Shown: positions 7,805-16,568, numbered from the stretch's first letter. The stretch is 64,000 bases of DNA from Clostridium sp. OS1-26 (GCF_030915445.1 NZ_CP133264.1:2046001-2110000), one strand, 5' to 3'. A program made the numbers and translations. The notes: generated by a model from the sequence alone, not told the origin.

Positions 7805-7843
7805 AAACAAGCATATAGAGTATGTATCGTATATGCTTGTTTT
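7805..7843. terminator. Bidirectional terminator between the NifX-like gene and bet
   Basis: ACAAGCATAT pairs with ATATGCTTGT around a 14-base loop, with A and T runs on both sides. It serves converging genes. Confidence 0.8.
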
Positions 7844-7846
7844 TAT

Positions 7847-8668
7847 TTATCCTTTATTTTCAGTATTATTGGTTGGTTCTTTTTGATCTAATTTTCCTTC
7901 TTCCTCTTTTCCGATAGCAGATAACTTTTGAATTAATGCTTCTGCTTGTTCATAAGTTAAGTGAGAAAGTGGGACATCAAATTCTTTCATAGTATATTGC
8001 TTTAGATTATCGATAGACATATCCTTTAATCTTGCTAATTCCCATATTGCTGTTTTTTGATCTTTTTCCATCATACGGACTTTGGAATTCAAGCTGCCAG
8101 AATCCTGCTGGGACGATAGGTCGCCTATCTCTTCTTTAGTTATTAATCCATTAATTCCAAAGGCTCTTTTTAAAACAAATACCTCTGCTACCTTTTGAAT
8201 CATAGCACTAGGATATTTTCTCCATATAGAATTATTTTGATTATATTCCTCAAAAGATACATAACTTATAAAAGGTTTTTTACCTTTTCTGTCACATCTA
8301 GCCCATGCTCCTATAATTTTTCCTCTTTTAGTGCCAAATCTATGAGATATCTTATACTCTCCAGCATCTATTTCGAAAGCATCTCCTTCGTGGACTACGA
8401 AACTTATTAATCCTCCAAATTCATGGCTAGCTTGTGCAAATTTTAAATATCCGTCTCTGCTTGTCATAATATTAGTTTGATTCCCATACTTGGTAAACCA
8501 AATTTCCCGTTTAAAGGGATCTAAGTTATATTGATTAGCTAAGTATAAAAATATTCTTAACTCATCTTCTGTAGCACCCTTAGCAACATTATTCTTTATC
8601 AAGTTAATTTGATCTTCGTTAAAGTTTAATGTTGGTTGCTGAGGGTTTTGAATTGTACTTTCTACCAT
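7847..8668 (-). CDS. bet: Phage-type recombination protein Bet (single-strand annealing)
   Basis: Bet/RecT-superfamily proteins anneal complementary single strands in phage recombination. The first 190 residues match the Bet family: FNEDQINLIKNNVAKGATEDE, LANQYNLDPFKREIWFTKYG, MTSRDGYLKFAQ, then GAWARCDRKGKKPFISYVSF and WRKYPSAMIQKVAEVFVLKRAF. The C-terminal ~80 residues (LARLKDMSIDNLKQYTMKEF) form a small helical domain. A long ribosome-binding tract (GGAGGTG) precedes the ATG. No exonuclease, SSB or structural phage gene lies near, so it is a solitary domesticated or leftover phage gene beside the SASP-like pair. Confidence 0.88.
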   Translation of the reverse strand: MVESTIQNPQQPTLNFNEDQINLIKNNVAKGATEDELRIFLYLANQYNLDPFKREIWFTKYGNQTNIMTSRDGYLKFAQASHEFGGLISFVVHEGDAFEIDAGEYKISHRFGTKRGKIIGAWARCDRKGKKPFISYVSFEEYNQNNSIWRKYPSAMIQKVAEVFVLKRAFGINGLITKEEIGDLSSQQDSGSLNSKVRMMEKDQKTAIWELARLKDMSIDNLKQYTMKEFDVPLSHLTYEQAEALIQKLSAIGKEEEGKLDQKEPTNNTENKG

Positions 8669-8698
8669 TTAACACACCTCCTTATTGGTGCGTATAAA

Positions 8699-8923
8699 TT
8701 ATTTATTTGTTTCTTCAACTAGATTCTTTTCATATTGTTCTATTGCTGACTTCACCATATTGCCACCGATAGCGCCTCCAACTGTACCACATAATCTTGA
8801 TGGTATATCGCCCCAGTATCCATCCTTTGGGATATTAATGCCTAATTCCTTTGCCAATTCTGTTTTTGTTTTAGATGTCTCCATTTTTTCAATATAATTC
8901 TGATGTTTTTTCATATTATTCAT
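8699..8923 (-). CDS. Small acid-soluble spore protein-like, alpha/beta type (downstream copy)
   Basis: This 74-residue protein has the alpha/beta-SASP features: KTELAKELGIN near residue 26 and GDIPSRLCGTVGGAIGGNMVKSAIEQYEK in the second half, where G-x-VGG-x-MVK is the DNA-binding part. Such proteins coat and protect DNA in the forespore. The ATG at 8923 is preceded by GGAGGA 7 bases away. A longer in-frame reading would run into the upstream gene. It begins 1 base after the stop of the adjacent SASP-like gene, so the two form one operon. The N-terminus is unusually long and Lys/Asn-rich. Confidence 0.8.
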   Translation of the reverse strand: MNNMKKHQNYIEKMETSKTKTELAKELGINIPKDGYWGDIPSRLCGTVGGAIGGNMVKSAIEQYEKNLVEETNK

Positions 8924-8924
8924 A

Positions 8925-9152
8925 TTAATGTCCTCCGCCTTTCGAAACAAGATTTTTCTCGAAGCTTTCTATCATCTTCTTTACCATAGATCCACCTACT
9001 GCACCACAGGTAGCTGCAGGAATATATCCCCAGTGTCCATCTTCGAAAGCGTGAGGAACTTCTTTTATGCCAAGTTCATTAGATACCTCTTCTTTAAGAG
9101 AATCAAGTGTATCTTGAGATTTTGGAATTAAAGTTCCACGTTTATTACTCAT
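8925..9152 (-). CDS. Small acid-soluble spore protein-like, alpha/beta type (upstream copy)
   Basis: This 75-residue SASP-like protein has LDSLKEEVSNELGIKEVPHA (residues 17-36), then GYIPAATCGAVGGSMVKKMIESFE, matching the second copy's CG-VGG--VK-IE--EKNLV pattern. Both differ from classic SspA/SspB by an inserted DGHWGYIP/DGYWGDIP segment. GGGAGG sits about 9 bases before the ATG. Expression in the forespore is inferred from the family; I could not find a convincing sigma-G promoter upstream. Confidence 0.82.
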   Translation of the reverse strand: MSNKRGTLIPKSQDTLDSLKEEVSNELGIKEVPHAFEDGHWGYIPAATCGAVGGSMVKKMIESFEKNLVSKGGGH

Positions 9153-9430
9153 AAAAATTCCCTCCTAGATATCGTATCATGAATAGTTTTTGTACAATTT
9201 GTTTTCGTATTCTATAATGATTTTTACAAATACTAAGTAATAATGAATTAAAGTAATGTTTTTCAAAGTTAGGAATTTTATATTTATATGAGTTGATTTT
9301 AGTTTTCTATTTTTTCTATATGGCTAAATTGTTAATTTTTGAATTAAAATTTGTAAAAGATAGAAAATTAGCATAAATTAACGATATAATAAAACCATAT
9401 TTATTTTATTAGACTATGGAGGATTAATTT
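9153..9430. other. AT-rich gap between SASP-like genes and surE
   Basis: Divergent promoter region with no convincing ORF, hairpin or sigma-G consensus; GGAGG just before 9431 is the surE ribosome-binding site. Confidence 0.5.
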
Positions 9431-10195
9431 ATGAGATTATTGCTGACAAATGACGATGGAGTTAATGCAAAAGGTTTAATAACATTGGCAAAAGAACTTG
9501 AAAAATATCATGATATTGTTATTGCAGCGCCAAGCAGTCAAAGAAGTGCATGCGGCCATTCAATAACCATAACAGAGCCACTTATTGTTAAAGAAGTGGA
9601 ACTTGATGGGATAAAATCAAAGATATATAGTGTTAGCGGTACGCCAGCAGACTGCGTAAGAATAGCATTAGATAAACTTATTGATGAAAAAGTAGACATG
9701 GTTTTATCTGGAATCAATAATGGCGCTAATGTAGGCACAGATGTACTATATTCTGGAACGGTATCAGCAGCAATTGAAGCCGCTATGTATAAAATACCTT
9801 CAATAGCATTATCGTCATACATTAAAGATGGCGATGATAACTATGAAGTTGCTGCAAAGTATGCATTAAAAATACTATCTCAAATCGAAAATTTAGGCAT
9901 GAAAAATGATGTTGTATTAAATATTAATGTTCCATTGGAATCAGAAGAGAATATAAAAGGAATAAAAGTCTGCAAGATAGGAAATAGATTGTATGATAAT
10001 TACTTTATAGAAGGAATTTCGGAAGACAATCATAAAACTTACAGCTTAGGCGGCAAAATAAATGATTATGATTATGAAGATACTGATATATACTATTTAA
10101 AAAGAGGATATGTTACTTTAACACCTCTTCATTATGATTTAACAAATTTTAAAATTTTAAGTGATGTAAGAAGTATATTCAGTACTGAACATTAA
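9431..10195 (+). CDS. surE: 5'/3'-nucleotidase SurE
   Basis: SurE is a metal-dependent phosphatase acting on nucleoside monophosphates, linked to stationary-phase survival. The N-terminal LLTNDDGVNAKGL holds the metal-binding Asp-Asp. SSQRSACGHSITI (residues 36-48), VSGTPADCVRIAL (near 71) and LSGINNGANVGTDVLYSGTV (near 95) are family signatures. The length (254) is typical. The ATG has GGAGG 8 bases upstream. The next gene starts 22 bases downstream, so co-transcription with the broken oxidoreductase is possible. Confidence 0.95.
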   Translation: MRLLLTNDDGVNAKGLITLAKELEKYHDIVIAAPSSQRSACGHSITITEPLIVKEVELDGIKSKIYSVSGTPADCVRIALDKLIDEKVDMVLSGINNGANVGTDVLYSGTVSAAIEAAMYKIPSIALSSYIKDGDDNYEVAAKYALKILSQIENLGMKNDVVLNINVPLESEENIKGIKVCKIGNRLYDNYFIEGISEDNHKTYSLGGKINDYDYEDTDIYYLKRGYVTLTPLHYDLTNFKILSDVRSIFSTEH

Positions 10196-10217
10196 TAATC
10201 ATAGGAAGTGATGAATA

Positions 10218-11431
10218 GTGAATGAAAAAATAGTTATTGTAGGAGATGGGATAACCGCTATAAGTGCTATAAAAGCAGTAAGAGAAAATGACAGAGAAAG
10301 TGAAATAAAGTTATATGGAGAGGAAAAGTTTTATCCATATAATCGTGTAAGGTTAACAAAGGGAGCATTAGATTTACTAGATGAAGGTAAAATACTTCTT
10401 CAAAAAAAGAATGGTATGAAGAAAACAAAGTTACGCTATACAAAGATTTAAAGGCTACTTCAATCAATACTGAAAAAAGAGAAGTAGAACTTTCAAATGG
10501 TACTAAAGAGGTCTACTCAAAGTTACTATTAGCAAATGGAGCAAAAAGTTTTACTCCTGATATAAATGGAATAAACAAAGAAGGTGTTTTAACTTTAAGG
10601 ACACTTGAAGATGCAAGAAATATAGTTGATAAAGCCAAGAAAAGCAGTACAGTACTAATAATAGGCGGAGGAATATTAGGATTAGAATTAGCCTGGATAC
10701 TAAATCAAATGGGAAAAAAGGTCATTATTTCTGAAATTGCTCCAAGGCTTATGTCAAAGCAATTAGATGAAAAAGCATCTTTAATGCTTTATAATTTCAT
10801 TATTAGTAATGGAATAGATGTGATGCTTAATAACAATATAAGTGAAATATCTGCTAATGATAATGGTGTAGAAGGCATTATAATAGGTGAAGGAAAGTTT
10901 ATTAATTGTGACTTAGTTATTTATTCAGTAGGTATAAAACCTAACATTGATATTTTAACGGGAACAAATATCAAAGTTAATAAAGGAATAGTAGTGAATG
11001 AGAAGATGGAAACCAGTATACCAGATATATATGCAGCTGGAGATGTTGCAGAACTTGATAATAAAATATATGGATTATGGAATATAGCCATTGCTCAAGG
11101 AAGCGCTGCAGGATATAACATGTTAGGAAAGGATGTTATTTATAAACCAGCAGCACCAGTAACTACATTAAGTGCATTTAATATTTCTCTATTTTCTATG
11201 GGAGATATATATGAAGGTAATGCTAGTAATATAGTAATAAATGAAGACGAGGGATCTTATAGCAAAATTTTAATAAGTAATAATAAAATTATAGGAGCTA
11301 TAGTAGTTGGAAGTATTAAAAATTCACCTATATTAAAAAAAGCTATAGAGGAAAAAATAGACCTAGGGGATATTAATTTTAGTGATGTATATGTAAATGA
11401 TTTAATTGAAATAATAAAAAATAAGAAGTAG
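10218..11431 (+). pseudogene. FAD/NAD(P)-dependent oxidoreductase with a -1 frame disruption
   Basis: Two open segments together encode one ~404-residue pyridine nucleotide-disulfide oxidoreductase of the rubredoxin-reductase/NirB-N type. Segment one has the FAD site IVIVGDGITAISAIKAV and FYPYNRVRLTKGAL. After the break the other frame continues EWYEENKVTLYKDLKATSIN, the NAD site VLIIGGGILGLELAWIL and IYAAGDVAE. The break is at seven A (10402-10408): one more A restores a full frame. The site also reads A_AAA_AAG, a classic -1 slippery heptamer, and a -1 shift there gives the same protein. Sequencing error, mutation or real frameshifting cannot be told apart. The start is a GTG after AGGAAGTG. 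Confidence 0.7.
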
Positions 11432-11461
11432 GTAAATATACATTACAGGAGGTAATAGCAT

Positions 11462-11683
11462 ATGGCTCAAATAAAATTTTGTGAAAATAATTTTAACCAT
11501 GGAACTGATATGTTAGTTGATAGAATAAAAAATGAAATTCAACATGCTACTGTAGAGGTAGAACCATGTTTAGGTTATTGTGGAGATTGTGCAGTAGGCC
11601 CTTTTGCGCTATTTGATGATGAACTCATCCAAGCAGATACACCAGATGAGTTATTTGAAAAGATAAAGGAAAAAACATTATAA
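11462..11683 (+). CDS. YuzB-like DUF1450 small protein
   Basis: This 73-residue protein of the DUF1450/YuzB family opens MAQIKFCENNFNHGTDMLVD and has the conserved CLGYCGDCAVGPFALFDDEL (residues 39-58). Together with Cys7 the three cysteines there suggest a thioredoxin-like or cluster-binding fold, but the function is unknown. It is placed 30 bases after an oxidoreductase gene with its own AGGAGG, so a role beside that enzyme as a small redox partner is a reasonable but untested guess. Confidence 0.8.
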   Translation: MAQIKFCENNFNHGTDMLVDRIKNEIQHATVEVEPCLGYCGDCAVGPFALFDDELIQADTPDELFEKIKEKTL

Positions 11684-11856
11684 TAAAAATCAAGCTTTGA
11701 AATCTTATATAAAATAAATATATAAGGTTTCTTCTTTTTGATATACCTCCTTAATTTATAAATTTAATACGTATATTAATATACGACTAAGAATTTTTTG
11801 GATTAGAATTAAATTCTTATATACTATATATAGTGTTTAAGACAGGAGGTGAGGCT

Positions 11857-13803
11857 ATGCTAAACAGTGGATATATTCTAGATAAAAAATATGAAGTTAT
11901 AAAAACTCTTGGTCAAGGGGGTATGAGCACTGTTTACCTATGTAAAAATATAAGGTTAGGAAATTTGTGGGCAATTAAAGAAGTTAGTAAAGAACTAAAA
12001 GGTCAAATGGACTTTTTAGCAGAACCTAATATTTTAAAGAACTTAAGTCACCCTGGGATTCCAAGGGTAGTAGATATATTTTATGAGCAAGATAACTTAT
12101 ATATGGTTGAAGACTATATTGAGGGTGAAACTTTAGAAAGCTATATTGATAGAAATCGACCTATAGATGACCAGAAAATATGTAGAATAGTAATTAGTAT
12201 AGGCGACATAGTAGCCTATTTACACAGTTTTGATCCACCTATTATATACAGAGACTTGAAACCATCCAATATTATGATTACCTCAAGTGGTAAAATTGTT
12301 TTAATAGACTTTGGTATTTCAAGAGTATATAAGCAAGATGGAAATAAAGATACTATCTATATGGGATCTAGGGGTTATGCAGCTCCTGAACAGTATGGCA
12401 GTGAACAAACATGCAAGCAAACGGACATATATGGTCTCGGAGCAGTAATGTATTTTATTATTAAAGGAAAAGCTCCATCCACTTTATTTGAAGCATTAAA
12501 AGATGAAAGCTATGATGAAAAAGTTGATGATAGACTAAAAGCAGTGATACAGAAGGCAATGCAAATTGACAAAGATACAAGATATATTTCAATAGAAGAA
12601 CTTCAGAGTGATATTAGTAATTTTTTATCAGGGAATGATGCTAAAACAGTACTAATAAATAATAGAGATATAAGTAATTATACTAAAACATTATTAATTG
12701 ACGGCGAAAATATAAAAAATAATATTGATGATTCTTTTGGAACTAAAGTTGTAGGAAAGAAAGCAACCATAAGCTCTAGTGAAACAAAAGTAACAGGGAT
12801 CAAAAACACTTTTAATAATGAATTTAAAAATAAACCAGATATAGATAAATCTCAAGAAACTAAAAATGTAGATAAATTAAAAGGTGATAAAATAAGAGAA
12901 AATAAGCTCTTTAAAGGTAAGTCTCTGCAAAGCTTAAGGTTTAAAGGTATGCTCAAAACTAAGGGACTTTTAAAATTCATCCTAAAAAAACGTAAAAATA
13001 AGCAGAAGAAAAATGAAAAGACTCCTGATGAAGGTAATAATAAAGCTAGTAAAAAGCTGGTAAAGAGAATAATGTTACCTATTATAGGAATTTTTATTGT
13101 AGCAGCAGCAATTTATTTAGTGACTGATCATGGGAAAAAATATGATTATGTAGCTAATGTTGATAAAGATAATAATCAAGAAAATATTTCAAATAGCAAC
13201 ACTCAACCTAGTAAAAGCGATGCTTCACAAAATAAGAATATTAATGTTCAAAAATCAGTACCTAAAGATACTATTGTTGAAGGTATTATAAATAAAAATT
13301 CACCTATAACTTTAGGAAATAGTTCTAATGGGAAAGATGATGAAAAGTCTAAAGGAAATGGAAAGGCTAAGGGAAAGTACAAGCAGGACAATAAGGGCAA
13401 TAATAAAGACAAGGAAGCCAAGGATATAGCATATCAGGTTGACCCTGCAGCTTTATGTGGAAAGAATAGTAATAGGCTTATTATGAAACTACAATATGTA
13501 GAGTTTAGGGGAAATGAGACTATAGTATATTGCTACTTGGAGAATAATACAGATAAAAAGATATCAATCAAACATGATGGAAATACTTACTTAGTAAATG
13601 ATAAAAATCAGTACGTACAGGCAACGACAGCATCATCTACAGACTTATCTAACATTGCCCCGGGAGCGAAGGTAGATAATATAAAAATCAGTTTTACTAA
13701 CTTTAATTCTGATACAAAAAAAATTACATTAAAAACAAATATTAATTCGGACAGTACTCTAGAGTTTTCCAAGGAAATAAATCTTATTATCAATGTGAAA
13801 TAA
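11857..13803 (+). CDS. Membrane-anchored Ser/Thr protein kinase without PASTA repeats
   Basis: This 648-residue Hanks-type kinase has the Gly loop LGQGGMSTVYLC (residues 19-30), lysine in WAIKEVSKE, catalytic IYRDLKPSNIMI near 130, IDFGISR, and GYAAPEQYG. The kinase domain ends near 262. A Lys/Asn-rich linker with TKT/TKV repeats follows, then one membrane helix (IMLPIIGIFIVAAAIYLV, about 408-425), and an outer part with a low-complexity Lys/Gly region and a C-terminal beta-rich domain like DUF4352 (MKLQYVEFRGNETIVYCYLE). It lacks the muropeptide-binding PASTA repeats of PrkC. The start is set by AGGAGGTG; an in-frame GTG upstream is rejected. It is monocistronic, with a terminator after it. 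Confidence 0.9.
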   Translation: MLNSGYILDKKYEVIKTLGQGGMSTVYLCKNIRLGNLWAIKEVSKELKGQMDFLAEPNILKNLSHPGIPRVVDIFYEQDNLYMVEDYIEGETLESYIDRNRPIDDQKICRIVISIGDIVAYLHSFDPPIIYRDLKPSNIMITSSGKIVLIDFGISRVYKQDGNKDTIYMGSRGYAAPEQYGSEQTCKQTDIYGLGAVMYFIIKGKAPSTLFEALKDESYDEKVDDRLKAVIQKAMQIDKDTRYISIEELQSDISNFLSGNDAKTVLINNRDISNYTKTLLIDGENIKNNIDDSFGTKVVGKKATISSSETKVTGIKNTFNNEFKNKPDIDKSQETKNVDKLKGDKIRENKLFKGKSLQSLRFKGMLKTKGLLKFILKKRKNKQKKNEKTPDEGNNKASKKLVKRIMLPIIGIFIVAAAIYLVTDHGKKYDYVANVDKDNNQENISNSNTQPSKSDASQNKNINVQKSVPKDTIVEGIINKNSPITLGNSSNGKDDEKSKGNGKAKGKYKQDNKGNNKDKEAKDIAYQVDPAALCGKNSNRLIMKLQYVEFRGNETIVYCYLENNTDKKISIKHDGNTYLVNDKNQYVQATTASSTDLSNIAPGAKVDNIKISFTNFNSDTKKITLKTNINSDSTLEFSKEINLIINVK

Positions 13804-13853
13804 AACCTTTAATAAATTGGTTATGAAGAATTAATTGTTATTTTTAGAAAAAC

Positions 13854-13905
13854 AAGAGCCTGGTTTGAGACTAAGGTATAATGCCTTATCTAAAACTAGG
13901 CTCTT
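13854..13905 (+). terminator. Terminator after the kinase gene
   Basis: AGAGCCTGGTTT pairs with AAACTAGGCTCT around a partly paired 28-base loop, followed by a T-rich stretch. Confidence 0.65.
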
Positions 13906-13956
13906 ACTATAATGAGGGAATACTTTATGGGAATTAATGAACTTTCTATATACTTA

Positions 13957-14117
13957 AGGCATCTTCAAAGAAATAACCAGTCAGTATGCTAGTCTATTTT
14001 GTGTCATACTGCGTCTGCAGAACCCTTAGATAGTGCTGATTATCTGCGGAACCTGCCTCCTTGTCTGACACAGAATATCCGTCGCATCTTTGACTTGTTA
14101 TTCTCTTTCAGATCCCT
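13957..14117. repeat. Imperfect palindromic intergenic repeat, third family
   Basis: The ends are imperfect inverted repeats of about 50 bases. Left: ATCTTCAAAGAAATAAC, AGTCA, GATGC-like, and TTTGTGTCATAC. The right complement carries ATCTGAAAGAGAATAAC, AGTCAAAGATGC and TCTGTGTCAGAC. The middle has TCTGCAGA and ATCTGCGGAACC. It sits just downstream of the separated cotJC 3' end, outside the integrated element. Confidence 0.6.
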
Positions 14118-14145
14118 AAAAGCTTTTACTTTAATTGATTATATA

Positions 14146-14224
14146 TTATTTTAAGAAATCTGGTTTTGGCATTACAAATAAATGTGGTTCTTGTAAGTGG
14201 TCTTGAACTATTCTAAGAGCTTCA
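14146..14224 (-). pseudogene. cotJC: 3' part of cotJC, separated from the rest by the integrated element
   Basis: Read on the minus strand this gives (E)ALRIVQDHLQ, EPHLFVMPKPDFLK and stop, the conserved end of clostridial CotJC (manganese-catalase-like spore coat protein). It has no start of its own. The codon for the preceding Glu sits in the CTTCA junction sequence. Joined to the 5' part ending RFGE at 31238, it yields a 600-base frame of 199 codons plus stop. It should be read as the second half of a split gene, not as random debris, because its frame is fully intact. Confidence 0.85.
14220..14224. other. Left attachment junction, core CTTCA
   Basis: This is the junction between the cotJC 3' part and element DNA. 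Only five bases are shared with the right junction, as expected for a large serine recombinase, which needs a very short identical core. Confidence 0.7.
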
Positions 14225-14269
14225 ACGTTTCGGTAAAATGAAAGTGAGTCGTAAGCCTTGAAAATAAAG

Positions 14270-14318
14270 GGTTCAAAAAGACCCGTAGAAGGTTTTATTA
14301 GCCTTCTACAAGTCTTTA
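14270..14318 (-). terminator. Terminator for the leftmost zinc-ribbon operon
   Basis: On the minus strand AGACTTGTAGAAGG pairs with CCTTCTACGGGTCT and is followed by TTTTT. It overlaps the last codons of the gene it ends. Confidence 0.7.
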
Positions 14319-14668
14319 TTATTTAGCCATTCTTCAAAAGCTTGTACTGCACTAGCGACGCTGTATACATTACACCTTAGATAGCATATGTTGTCTAAGT
14401 GATACAACGCCCAACTATCGGGTAAATCGTCGAATATATTCTTAGATACATCCTCAGCAAGAACTATGGTTACTTTAGTTTTGTGAGTAGTACAATATTT
14501 TAAATCTGTATCTGACACCTTTATACCCATTTTAATAAGCATTTCAACAGCTTTTAGCAAGGGTTCATATACAAAAATAGGTTCACAAGTAGTACCACAT
14601 CCACTGCAACAGTCCTCGTTTTTATCGGCTGGTGTAGTACATATAGGGCACAACATTTCGTAGTCCAT
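14306..14668 (-). CDS. Zinc-ribbon protein of an element-encoded family, member 1
   Basis: Function not recognised. This 120-residue protein has an N-terminal zinc ribbon (CPIC...CCSGCG, residues 7-25). A small domain follows with PIFVYEPLLKAVEMLIKMGIKV, a T-I-V-L-A strand and LPDSWALY. The same order (ribbon, a PVF-IY or equivalent helix, G-K-V strand, LP-W motif) recurs in the proteins at 14686 and 26221, so three relatives exist in this element. It is the last gene of a minus-strand set after the resolvase and member 2, and ends at a terminator. Such ribbons often bind nucleic acid or protein partners; nothing more can be claimed. Confidence 0.65.
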   Translation of the reverse strand: MDYEMLCPICTTPADKNEDCCSGCGTTCEPIFVYEPLLKAVEMLIKMGIKVSDTDLKYCTTHKTKVTIVLAEDVSKNIFDDLPDSWALYHLDNICYLRCNVYSVASAVQAFEEWLNNKDL

Positions 14669-14685
14669 AGATTAGTACCTCCAAA

Positions 14686-15174
14686 TTATAATAGGCCTCC
14701 CAAATTACATATAGCGAACCATCCATCATTAGTAGCCTCATCGACCCAAGCGTCTAAATCTTTGAGTTTTTGTCTTAATACAGCCCTTGCCTCAGTACGG
14801 TCAAGGTATGGTATTTCATATCTAATCATACCATACGTGCGAACAGGGTATAGCAAGTTTCCTTTTGGTATATGGTCCATGTACTCGTAGTTGTGAGGTA
14901 AAACATAGCCAACGCCGTCAGGTAGACGACGAAAGACTACAGGTTGGTAATACTTAGCAAGGCCGATACTGATATTTGTAGTGTGTATAGCGTAGTTATT
15001 ATAGCTGTAAACCTCAGCTGTTGCGTAACTAACACTTAGGCCTGTCTTGTGCAGTTTAATTACTGTACTCTTAGCTGGTGCTTCTACATATTTTAAGTAC
15101 GAGCCACAGTTGGGACAGGTGTCAGATTTGAAGCGATTAGGCCGTTGTTCACCACAGGCTAAACAAAGCATCAT
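14686..15174 (-). CDS. Zinc-ribbon protein of an element-encoded family, member 2
   Basis: Function not recognised. In this 162-residue protein CLACGEQRP and CPNCGSYL form a zinc ribbon (residues 4-25). Then come KTGLSVSYATAEVYS, TTNISIGLAKYYQPVVF and RRLPDGVGYVL, matching the strand-helix-LPDG pattern of its two relatives. The C-terminal third adds a helix (RTEARAVLRQKLKDLDAWVD). Its start overlaps the resolvase stop by 4 bases, so the two are translationally coupled. Coupling to a recombinase raises the possibility of a helper role, but this is only inference from position. Confidence 0.65.
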   Translation of the reverse strand: MMLCLACGEQRPNRFKSDTCPNCGSYLKYVEAPAKSTVIKLHKTGLSVSYATAEVYSYNNYAIHTTNISIGLAKYYQPVVFRRLPDGVGYVLPHNYEYMDHIPKGNLLYPVRTYGMIRYEIPYLDRTEARAVLRQKLKDLDAWVDEATNDGWFAICNLGGLL

Positions 15175-15836
15175 AAGGCAGCACCTCGGTTCTCGTTATA
15201 TTTTTTACTACTATTATATATGTTAATATATTTATACACGGTGCTACGGCTAAGACCAAGCATTTTAGCAAAGCCTACAATGCTTAACTTACCGTAAGCA
15301 CCCGATAAGAAAGCTTCATACTTCTTAATGAAGTCAGCTGGTAAATCCTGTTTTATCGGCCGTCCGAGTTTAATCCCGTTTGCACGACAAACAGCTAGTC
15401 CTTGATTAATTCTGGAGACTGTCTTCTCACGCTCCTGTTGTGCTATATGTGCTTTTATAGTGACTACGATGTCAATAATCATTCTGGACATACTGTCATC
15501 ACGCATACTGTTCCAGTCTGACATATAAGGTATATCTAGTGATACTATGCGTATACCACGCTGTTGCAGGTCTTTTATCTCTAAAATAGTGTCTGTTGCA
15601 TCACGCCCGAGGCGGTCTAGGTCTGAGAGAAGTAAAATATCGTTTTCGGATAGCATAGACTTTAAGTATTGATAGTTAGGCCTGCTTTCCGCACTGGTTT
15701 TACCTGTAATGGTATCCTTACACCACATACTTATTTCAAAGCCGTGTTTTCGGGCATAGTCAGCTAATGCCTTCTCTTGTCGGTCGTGTTTTTGCGTTTC
15801 CTTATTTGTAGAAATTCTTGTATAGGCTGCTATCAT
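15171..15836 (-). CDS. Small serine resolvase/invertase-family recombinase
   Basis: This serine recombinase of about 221 residues has IAAYTRISTNKETQKHDRQE at the N-terminus, whose first Ser is the nucleophile. DILLLSDLDRLGRDATDTIL (near 68) and a long helix E through KAHIAQQEREKTVSRINQGL follow. The C-terminal HTH is KLSIVGFAKMLGLSRSTVYKYI. GRPIKQDLP before the HTH is typical of resolvases. Two ATGs are possible; the one at 15836 lies 6 bases from GGAGGT and is preferred over 15839. It could resolve element dimers or invert DNA. It is too small to be the main integrase, which sits at the right end. Confidence 0.85.
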   Translation of the reverse strand: MIAAYTRISTNKETQKHDRQEKALADYARKHGFEISMWCKDTITGKTSAESRPNYQYLKSMLSENDILLLSDLDRLGRDATDTILEIKDLQQRGIRIVSLDIPYMSDWNSMRDDSMSRMIIDIVVTIKAHIAQQEREKTVSRINQGLAVCRANGIKLGRPIKQDLPADFIKKYEAFLSGAYGKLSIVGFAKMLGLSRSTVYKYINIYNSSKKYNENRGAAL

Positions 15837-15839
15837 CAT

Positions 15840-16364
15840 AATACCTCCAGTTCATTGAATAGAATTGTTCACGAAATCTATTACTTGTAAACGGACAGGT
15901 TTAGGTGTGGTTTTTAATTGTTTTATTAGGGGTAAACTAGCTGTTTAAACTGTCCGTGAAATCAACTGATTATTTGTACACATCCTACAGTGCACTATCT
16001 ATCAGCTATAGTCAATAGACTTTAACAAACTTTGGTTTAAAAAACCAAAAATAAGTCTAAACAAACTACTTTTGGATTTATTTTATAGAGTTTGCGTAGT
16101 TGGTTTACAGTATGCCCTATTAGGACGTTTGCCTTAGCTGATTATAAATGGCACGGGAACTGGATGCTAAGTCTCCTTTTGGAAACTTTTATAGTGCCTG
16201 AGGGAGTATATCTGCACCAAACATAATAAAACAATAAAAAATGCGACCAGAAAGTTATTAACCACTCAGATATACGAAAGAACATTCTTGTTATTGTAAA
16301 GATTTTATATGCAATAAGTAGATTAAAGTGGTATAATGTTCTTATTTAAGCAGAGGTGAGAAAA
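15840..16364. other. Divergent regulatory gap inside the element
   Basis: This 520-base gap between divergent genes contains a small inverted repeat TTTGGTTT-AAA-AAACCAAA (16031-16049). Just before the Xre gene there is a -10-like TATAAT at 16332-16337, with no good -35. No credible ORF is present. Confidence 0.5.
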
Positions 16365-16568
16365 ATGGCTGAGATTAGCTATAAGAAACTATGGAAGTTA
16401 CTTATAGACCGAGATATGAAAAAGCAAGACTTACAGAGGCTATCAAAAATAAGCTCGGCATCTATAACTAAACTTGGTAAGAATCAACACGTTAGCACAG
16501 AAACCCTACAAAAGATATGTGTAGCTTTAGAGTGCGACATTAGTGATATTATGGAAATGATACAATAG
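16365..16568 (+). CDS. Xre/Cro-type HTH regulator
   Basis: This 67-residue single-domain helix-turn-helix protein contains YKKLWKLLIDRDMKKQDLQR, ISSASITKLGKNQHVSTETL and ICVALECDISDIMEMI, the compact Cro/C1 fold seen in mobile elements. The ATG at 16365 is favoured by AGAGGTGA upstream over a GTG three codons earlier. It lies between the divergent resolvase and the restriction operon, so repression of one or both is likely. The gap to the helicase gene is 75 bases, so it may be the first gene of the defence operon and act as its control protein. Confidence 0.85.
   Translation: MAEISYKKLWKLLIDRDMKKQDLQRLSKISSASITKLGKNQHVSTETLQKICVALECDISDIMEMIQ

Noticed and set aside
15171..15836. The small serine recombinase as the element's integrase
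   Set aside because: It is of resolvase size and type, while the large serine recombinase lies directly beside the cotJC junction.
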